Positions 57,699-64,000 of a stretch of DNA of 64,000 nt are shown piece by piece. The notes beneath the pieces were generated by a model. That model saw only the letters and a program-made list of their open reading frames with translations, did no database searches and was not told where the DNA came from. Position numbers and translations under genes: made by a program. Numbering within the stretch: position 1 is the first letter of the stretch; every line of letters begins with the position of its first letter. Origin of the DNA: Laburnicola sp. R22_1 (Eukaryota > Ascomycota > Dothideomycetes > Pleosporales > Didymosphaeriaceae); assembly GCA_014281115.1 (NCBI GenBank), contig JACONQ010000012.1:1798001-1862000 (forward strand), given 5' to 3'.

Positions 57699-58544
57699 TC
57701 AAAGTGTAGGTCAAGGTCCCACTCCCATTTTATCTCACTGTGACGGATGGAAGGGAAGGAAAGAGCAGTTTCAAGGGTGGCGACAGTCGGGGCATTGCGT
57801 GTCATTGCGTGTCAAGTTCTTGGGTAAATGCTTGAGCTTGGCTCGGCATGCTTGACGAAGCTCTCGCAAAGGGAAAAGAGTGCAATGGAGTGCCCCAAAC
57901 TTCAATCCTGGGGCTTGTGTGTGTCCGTCCTGGGTTTCAACAGAGGCCCTGAGAGGTGTTTCATCGGACGGCTAAGCGCTTGGCGGGGGTTGAGTGCCTC
58001 AGGACGTCGCGTAAGGAATCTGCGATGTCTTCGGAGATGAAGAATGAGCTATGATTGCTTTTCAAATGTTCCTTGTGTGTTTCCGGATGGTAGGATCTTC
58101 GTTCTAGCCATGGTACTTCTGCACAAATGTGTATGGTATTGTGATTATTGTGATGATTCCCCTCGGAGAAGTTGCAGCCTCAAGGTCCGTGCACGGTCGC
58201 GACCTTTCGCTCCACTTTCTTGGGACGTCCCATCAATCATCACAAGCTTTCCATCAACTTCATCCAAGACTGTTCGTTGTCGCACCAGAGCGCGAAGCTT
58301 TGCTCATCCATGCTAAACATATCTGTGGCTGACGAGAGCAGCTGTGGCTGTGGCAGGAACTGAGCTTGGCGGGTTTTGCACTTCCGTTGATGCCTCTGAG
58401 TGGGTGCGACTTTCTATTCTTTGCAAAACTATACACCTTCTCATCTATCTATCTCTAGTATGTCTGTACGAGGTATACCACGATAACTCTATACCCTTGG
58501 AGAAAGCTGCATCGACCGGTCTCGACCCCTTAACCCATCATCCG
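57699..58544. other. Intergenic region between the PAL and BTB genes
   Basis: 846 bp. It is the 3' flank of the ammonia-lyase gene (minus) and the upstream flank of the BTB gene (minus). Only short overlapping frames are seen. Confidence 0.55.
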
Positions 58545-60949
58545 TCAAGCAAGCCTCCCTATACCCTGCATACTCAGTGCATCATCGGGCACAAGTTTAG
58601 GCTCCGCATCCAATCCTTCTCTAAGGCACTGGACCACAACCTCCATAACCCTATCATCTTTGATCGCGTCATGTATCATGCTGATCCAACAACCAATTGT
58701 GCGCCTCTCCGATGCCTCTTCGAATATCTCAGTTCCGTCCTTAGACGGCTGATACATGGGATGATCGACCACTCCCTTGTGCATCGGTACTCTCAACTCC
58801 TTCCTAACGAAACGATACAAACGCTTTGAGGCCCTACCAAGGAGCTCGCTCGCATCACCCGACTTGATGTACTCCCGCCTTGTCTCGTTGAACAGCTCCA
58901 GGCTAGTGCGGGTAATCTCTGCGGTCCAGGTCTTCAAGTGGTGAAGAAGATTGGGTGAGTTTGCGTTCGCTTCCTCCAAGACGGACAGAAGAGGCGCTTT
59001 GGCGCCTTCCATGATCTTCTTAAATCGGTCTTTTGCATCCAGTGTCGTCGTCTTAATGAGCTGGTTCGATATAAATTCCCACACTTTGTGCTTCGCTTGG
59101 TTGTGCCAGGACTCGTTGACCCCAGTAGCAACGAGAATTTCTATGATGCGTTGCTCCAAAACTACTTTCAGTCTCGACTCGAATATGTGGTTCATGGCTC
59201 GCAGATCCAATGCTTGACATGTACCATACAGTGTGCATGCACACATGATGGTAAGCATGTCCATTGCAGTATCTGTGTATCTTGCGCTGACCAACGCCAG
59301 TGAATTCAGTGCTTGATTACCCATTTCTGCACTGACGACGTGATTATGGACTGGATTTGCCAGAAATGAGAGCTCGGACCTAACGAAGTTAGTCTACAAT
59401 TCAGCATTAAAGTTTTATGTTACTCATACATATATCCCGCCATATTTGTATCCACACCTAACAAAGTTAGTTTGCTACTCAGGGTCCCCGTTTCGAGGTT
59501 CTACATACCTTTGAAAGTAAAGCTGGTACTAGGCTCATCGACGCACAGGTTTGGCGGCAGCCCGCGGTTGGTTGCAGGATTCACCATTTCAGTAAATTGG
59601 TAGAACAGCATGCGACCGACCGCTTGCGCGGCGAGTCGGCACTTTTCCATTGCAGTGGTCACCGAAACGGCCTGGAAGTTACCTCCGTGGTATATATTAC
59701 CTGTGCTGGCATCAATGAGTGGATTGTCCGTTGTGCTGTTCAATTCAATCCTAAGCTGTTCATTGGCAAGCAGAATATCCTCGACAAAGGGACCAAGCCA
59801 TTGTGGCACTGTACGAAGCGAGTATCGGTCCTGGAAGAGAGTATGGTTGTGGCTCTCGAGGAGGCCAGTAGCAAGCTTAGAACCCTCCAGAGCAGCGAAT
59901 ATGGTCGACGCTACCTGCGCTTGGCCTGGGTGCGGACGGATGTCGGAAATGAATGGCGCAAATGAAGTAGCCGTGCCAAGGATAGCCTCAACATTCATTG
60001 CTGTTAGAAGCTGGCTGAGCGCGACTATGTTGTTCATGGAAGCCAAGGTCAAGCTTGCGGCTGCGGCAGAAACGGCAGTCCCGTTTACGAGTCCTAATGC
60101 TTCCTTTGGCTCGAAGACCGTGGGTTGGATCTTCACGGAAGCGAGCGCCAAAGATGCTGGAACGACTTGACGATTGTCCGCGGGGCCGGTCCAGCAATAG
60201 ATGCTCGGGTTACCTTCCAGCATGCCGGCGACGTAAGAGAGCGGTGACAGGTCCCCTGAGGCTGATATACTTCAAAAGTCAGCTACGGGTACTTAAACCG
60301 AATAGAGGAATTGACATACGATCCTCGAGTGGGTATAACAGGAAGGATATCGTGGCTCAACAACTGTAGCAAGGTCTGGATGGTGGATGTGCGCACGGCA
60401 GAATGGCCTCGTGCGACTGTGTTGGCACGGATAAGCACCGCAGCTCGCACCCATTCTTGCTTCAACGAGGGAGAATGCGCGACCTGGTTGCTGCTAGGGA
60501 CGAGAGGGATGGGCCCGAGAACACCGCAGTGCAGGTGTTGTAAGAAGGTCTGCTGCATTTTGTGCATCTCATCGTAGGTGCATCGTACGTCTGCACTGCC
60601 ACCGTAGCTGTAAGTGGGCTGTTGTTAGAAAATCGTATGGTTGATTAGCGATGACTAAGGGCACTTACCCCGTATTGACACCTATGATGGTTTTAGTACT
60701 TCTTCAACAGAATTTTAGGGAGCTTGACTAACCGTATACAGTCTTTCCGTCCTCCAGTTGCTGTCTCAGCACCGCAACGCATTCTTCCATTCTCTGTATG
60801 ACCTTGGGATCTTCTGTCAAAGTGACCGTGTCTCCATGCTTGCCAAAGGCAGCGGTTGTGGCGAGATCTAAGGTCTCGCCGTCGATGACAATTGGAAATG
60901 TACGCTCCTTCTTGGCTTTCCATTGGGAGAAGACAAGTTGAGCGTGCAT
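58545..60949 (-). CDS. PAL: Phenylalanine/tyrosine ammonia-lyase, 713 aa
   Basis: This MIO-dependent lyase deaminates L-Phe (or L-Tyr) to trans-cinnamate (or p-coumarate). Six exons: 60949-60733, 60681-60669, 60607-60320, 60269-59509, 59457-59430 and 59379-58545; all phases agree. Seen: the catalytic-Tyr loop VYGVNTGYGGSADV (Tyr72), built across a 13-nt exon; ISASGDLSPLSYVAGMLEG with the Ala-Ser-Gly that forms the MIO group (about 176-178); LNSTTDNPLIDASTGNIYHG; and a long helical C-terminus. Length is normal for fungal PAL (700-740). The selectivity pair at 101-102 is His-Leu (QHLHCGV), as in tyrosine ammonia-lyases; plant PAL has Phe-Leu. Activity on both substrates is therefore possible. 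The first AG after intron 2 must be skipped (acceptor at 60608) to keep the active-site loop intact. Confidence 0.93.
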
Positions 60950-62123
60950 GCTGCTTGTGTGGTGTGGGAACCAGCTATGAAGTGAGACCGTTATTGAGGG
61001 TAGAGTAGGCTTGTTGGTCGGGTTCCTATAAAACGTAATGCAAACGCGGACTGCGGGAGCTTGAGGTGAGTGAGATTTGGGGTAATTGGAACGTGCTGAG
61101 ATTGCGGTACTCGAAATTTTCAGGTTTGACAGTTGAAATTTGTAACGAGGGCAGGAACAATGGTGCCACGTGTCGTTTTCGATACATCCGCAGATGATCC
61201 GCTTACCGTTGGGTAGGCACTACACCCATGATCATCAGCAAACGCGCATACAGGTAGTAAGTGCATCAATCCTTCACATGCGTGTCCCCGGGCACTAGAA
61301 GGTATAGACAAGATATTGTATGCGTTGCCCGTCGTATTGGAGATGTCCACGGGTGCAAATCTAATGGAAGAGCTCAGATGTTCTCGCGTAGTACGCCACT
61401 ATGATACACGTTTAATAGGGTCGGGGCACCTGGTAAACCAAATTCCCTGATAACTCAAGGCCTGATAGGAATGTTAAGAGAATGGTATACTCACAGATGC
61501 GTTGTACTGCGAGTAATGCCTCTTGCTGCCGCGAGAGTTTGATAGCTCTAAAGAAAAACTTTGTATTAGGATCCTGCCCTGAGTGCAGAATATTCTCCTT
61601 ATCAGCCAAGAAAGGTAAAGGATCGGTCTTCAGTGCCCAAACGTTGAAGATGGTGACTCACTACGCCGCTTCGTGGGCGAATGAAAAACAGTAAGGTAAT
61701 GCGACAGCACTTGTCCTTACTATGTGGGAGAAGGAGGATTATATGCGTGGAAATTCTCCCGCGCGGCATTCCCAGAAAGCGGTGTAATCTGCAGGGGACT
61801 AATGCAGTGAGCTTCACAAAGCCACAATGAAGTCCCCCTGCATGGTGAAGACACGCTGGATATACAGCGATAAAGTGGCTGATCGAGGCCACACTGCTCC
61901 TACCATCGATTGATATCGTGGTTGTATGTATTGTTGGAAGAATGACAGGGACAAGGCAGGGAATTTAATAAGTCGTTTCTTCATTCGGCTAGCGTAGACC
62001 CACAAGTAAGATACCGGGCAGCATCCCCGCCCATTGCTGACCTCGGAAACGTCATCGCTTGCGCCCACCTACATAACACTTGGATCCTACCCTATTGTTC
62101 CCTATCCCTTTACCGGTGTTACC
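60950..62123. other. Divergent intergenic region between PAL and PLC genes
   Basis: 1174 bp between the start codons at 60949 (minus) and 62124 (plus). A minus-strand frame at 61609-61412 (MADKENILHSGQDPNTKFFF) is the only one with some protein-like character; it is listed among the rejected items. No promoter element was identified with confidence. Confidence 0.55.
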
Positions 62124-63906
62124 ATGGCCGATCTTATCTCAGGCATCGCTAAACTCAATCCGTTCTCGAAGCAACCAGACGACGATGAAGACGAGGGCGA
62201 GGCAATTGACGACCAGACCGTGGCCGGCGGTGGTCACGCGTCCCGCCAGTCCGATATCACGAAGAACCAGCTCAGGGTAAGCCATGCGCTGAAGTCGTTC
62301 ATCGTGAAAGAGGGCGTGCTATCCAAAGCTCAAGCTGGCGTCGATCAAGACGAGCCAACTTCGGCGCTTAGGGAGTTCCTTGACCAGCCGCATATTCATG
62401 TCCCTCCGGAAGTCCTGGACCGAGGTCATCCGCTCCCGGACTACTTTATTAGCTCAAGCCACAATACCTACTTAGTGGCCCATCAACTCTTTGGAGAGTC
62501 TCATGCTTCAGCGTATGAGACTGCTCTCCACACTGGGTCTCGCTGCGTCGAGATTGATGCATGGGACAACGACGATAACAAGGACGAACCCAAAGTAACC
62601 CATGGATATACTCTCGTGTCCAACATTCCGTTCCGAGAGGTCTGCGAAACTATCCGCGACGTAGTCGACAGGGAGGCCGCAAACGAAGGCAATGCGACAC
62701 CTATCTTGATCTCTCTCGAGAACCACTGCGACGCTCATGGCCAACTACGCTTAGTGCAGATCATGAGAGAGGTCTGGGGAGACCGCCTGTTAAGCAAAGC
62801 TATCCGTGACAAGGGAGCCCGCGAGCAGGAAGGAGGCGAGCACGTCACTCTCGCAGAACTGGGAAATAAAATCGTCGTGATCGTGGAGTACCATCTCCCC
62901 AACGAGCAGGAAAGTGACGATAGTAGCGACTCATCCGAGGACGAAGAGCGCAGAGTCGCGCACCAGCAGTACCGCGAGAAAAAGAAAACAGTCAACGCCG
63001 GGGGAATCATCCCAGAGCTGGCTGAGCTTGGTGTATATGCGCAGTCAGTCAAGCCCGTCAATAACTCCTGGTTCGAGAACGCGTTGGAGGACGCACCTCA
63101 TCACCAACTCATCAACGTTTCCGAAACCGGATTGCGATCGCACATGCCAGCACACAGCTCGAAAATAGCAGTGCACAATTCTCAGCACCTGATGCGCGTC
63201 TTCCCAAAAGGCACTCGCATTTCGTCTCGTAATCTGAAACCCGTTCCATTCTGGGGCATTGGCGCGCAAATCTGCGCATTGAACTGGCAAACTTTCGGTG
63301 CCAGTTCGCAACTCAACGAAGCCCTCTTTAGTGGCTCGGGTGGCTACGTTTTGAAGCCACGCGCCTTGCGCTCGGGTGGAGATGGCAAGCTCAACACCGG
63401 CAGGAGAACGAGGCTGAGATTACACGTCGCAGGTGCAACCGATGTTCCCCTGCCAGCAGACCGCGTCGATGGAAGTAAGCCGTATCTTACTTGTACACTC
63501 GTCCATCCAGATGATATCGACAACCAGCCGGAAAAGCGCAAGACGCAGCGATACAAACCACACAAGCTGACCGGGTTCCTTCACAAAGAAAATCCAGCTC
63601 CAACAGAGCCCTTTTGGAACGAAATCTTGGAATGGGAGTATGATGACAACGAGTTAGCTTTCTTGCGTCTACTCATCAAGAGCGACGACAGCTTTGCTCG
63701 AAACCCGATATTTGCGGTGGTTGGGGTGCGGCTGATGTACGCCACTGAAGGCTGGAACTTTATACGCATGGTAAGTCAAACCTTCCTACGCATGCTCGCG
63801 GTTGTGGAACTACGCTAATCATTCTCTCCCCCTTTATTAGCTGGACCTCAAAGGCCACGAGACGACGTGTACGGTGTTGGTCAAGTTTGAATTCCAGGAC
63901 TTGTAG
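62124..63906 (+). CDS. Phosphoinositide-specific phospholipase C, 570 aa
   Basis: This enzyme hydrolyses PtdIns(4,5)P2 to InsP3 and diacylglycerol at the membrane, linked to calcium signalling. Exons: 62124-63770 and 63841-63906, with a 70-nt intron near the end. The start at 62124 lies in ACCATGG; an upstream ATG at 62034 is less likely. The X domain has SSSHNTYLVAHQLFGESHAS (catalytic His about 113), CVEIDAWDN (Ca-binding Glu/Asp) and VTHGYTL (second catalytic His about 160). An acidic linker (ESDDSSDSSEDEER) follows, then the Y domain (HNSQHLMRVFPKGTRISSRN, ALNWQTFG) and a C2 domain (about 430-570). No PH or EF-hand region precedes X, only about 50 residues plus a short EF-like remnant, so this is the short fungal type. 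Confidence 0.93.
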
Positions 63907-64000
63907 CGCAGGTCCCTCTTACGCAAGATGGCCTTTATTGGAAAGACAACGGAGTAGAAACGTCGAATGCTGGGGCGAATTGACTAACTTTGACGTTCGT

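Noticed and set aside
61412..61609. Minus-strand frame of 65 codons starting MADKENILHSGQDPNTKFFF, possibly with a 48-nt intron
   Set aside because: It reads protein-like, but I recognise no family, and both ends and the splice sites are uncertain. The evidence is too weak to annotate.
1..64000. tRNA, rRNA, CRISPR array, bacterial-type operons or ribosome-binding sites
   Set aside because: None was seen by eye on either strand. Bacterial features are not expected in this eukaryotic sequence. A tRNAscan-type search was not possible.

Overview
The window looks like a chromosome segment of a filamentous ascomycete, most likely a dothideomycete such as a Pleosporales species. Protein-coding genes have introns of about 47-110 nt with GT...AG borders and CTRAC-type branch sites. 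Families typical of ascomycetes are present. Repeats carry the mark of repeat-induced point mutation (RIP): CpA-to-TpA changes that turn CAA, CAG and TGG codons into TAA and TAG. No bacterial, viral or plasmid genes were recognised.

Region 1 (1 to about 27000) is AT-rich, RIP-degraded transposon sediment with no intact gene. It holds: an LTR element of about 5.5 kb (1864-7354); a small terminal-repeat element (7558-8453); a pogo/Fot-type DNA transposon with perfect borders (11562-13412); a 10.2 kb Ty3/Gypsy element on the minus strand (14321-24514); and a Tc1-type transposon (25213-26536).

Region 2 (27000-31500) is a transition zone. A decayed fungal membrane-protein gene lies here, split by a little-mutated Fot-type transposon (28012-30171). 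Taking out the element and one TA copy restores the reading frame of the host gene across the junction.

Region 3 (31500-39050) is a gene island. It carries a large ADF-homology plus PH-domain protein (minus), OHCU decarboxylase of the uric-acid pathway (plus, with one frame break) and a conserved unknown protein (minus).

Region 4 (39500-42050) is a second AT-rich insert. It holds a MITE of about 408 bp and a 685-bp near-perfect palindrome flanked by TA. A GC-balanced block of about 2.3 kb with no recognisable gene follows (42060-44411).

Region 5 (44412-63906) is a second gene island: TRAPP subunit TRS31; a solo LTR-like repeat upstream of it; an AtuA/DUF1446 gene broken by an internal deletion and a frameshift; an F-box protein; a STAND-like DUF7708 protein divergent from an AAA+ ATPase; a secreted Cys/Thr-rich protein; a BTB protein; phenylalanine/tyrosine ammonia-lyase; and phosphoinositide phospholipase C. 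These are mostly unrelated housekeeping or accessory genes and not one biosynthetic cluster. The divergent DUF7708/AAA+ pair is the only arrangement that suggests joint function.

Exon structures were worked out by eye from splice signals and reading-frame continuity. Family names come from recognised motifs; no database search was possible.
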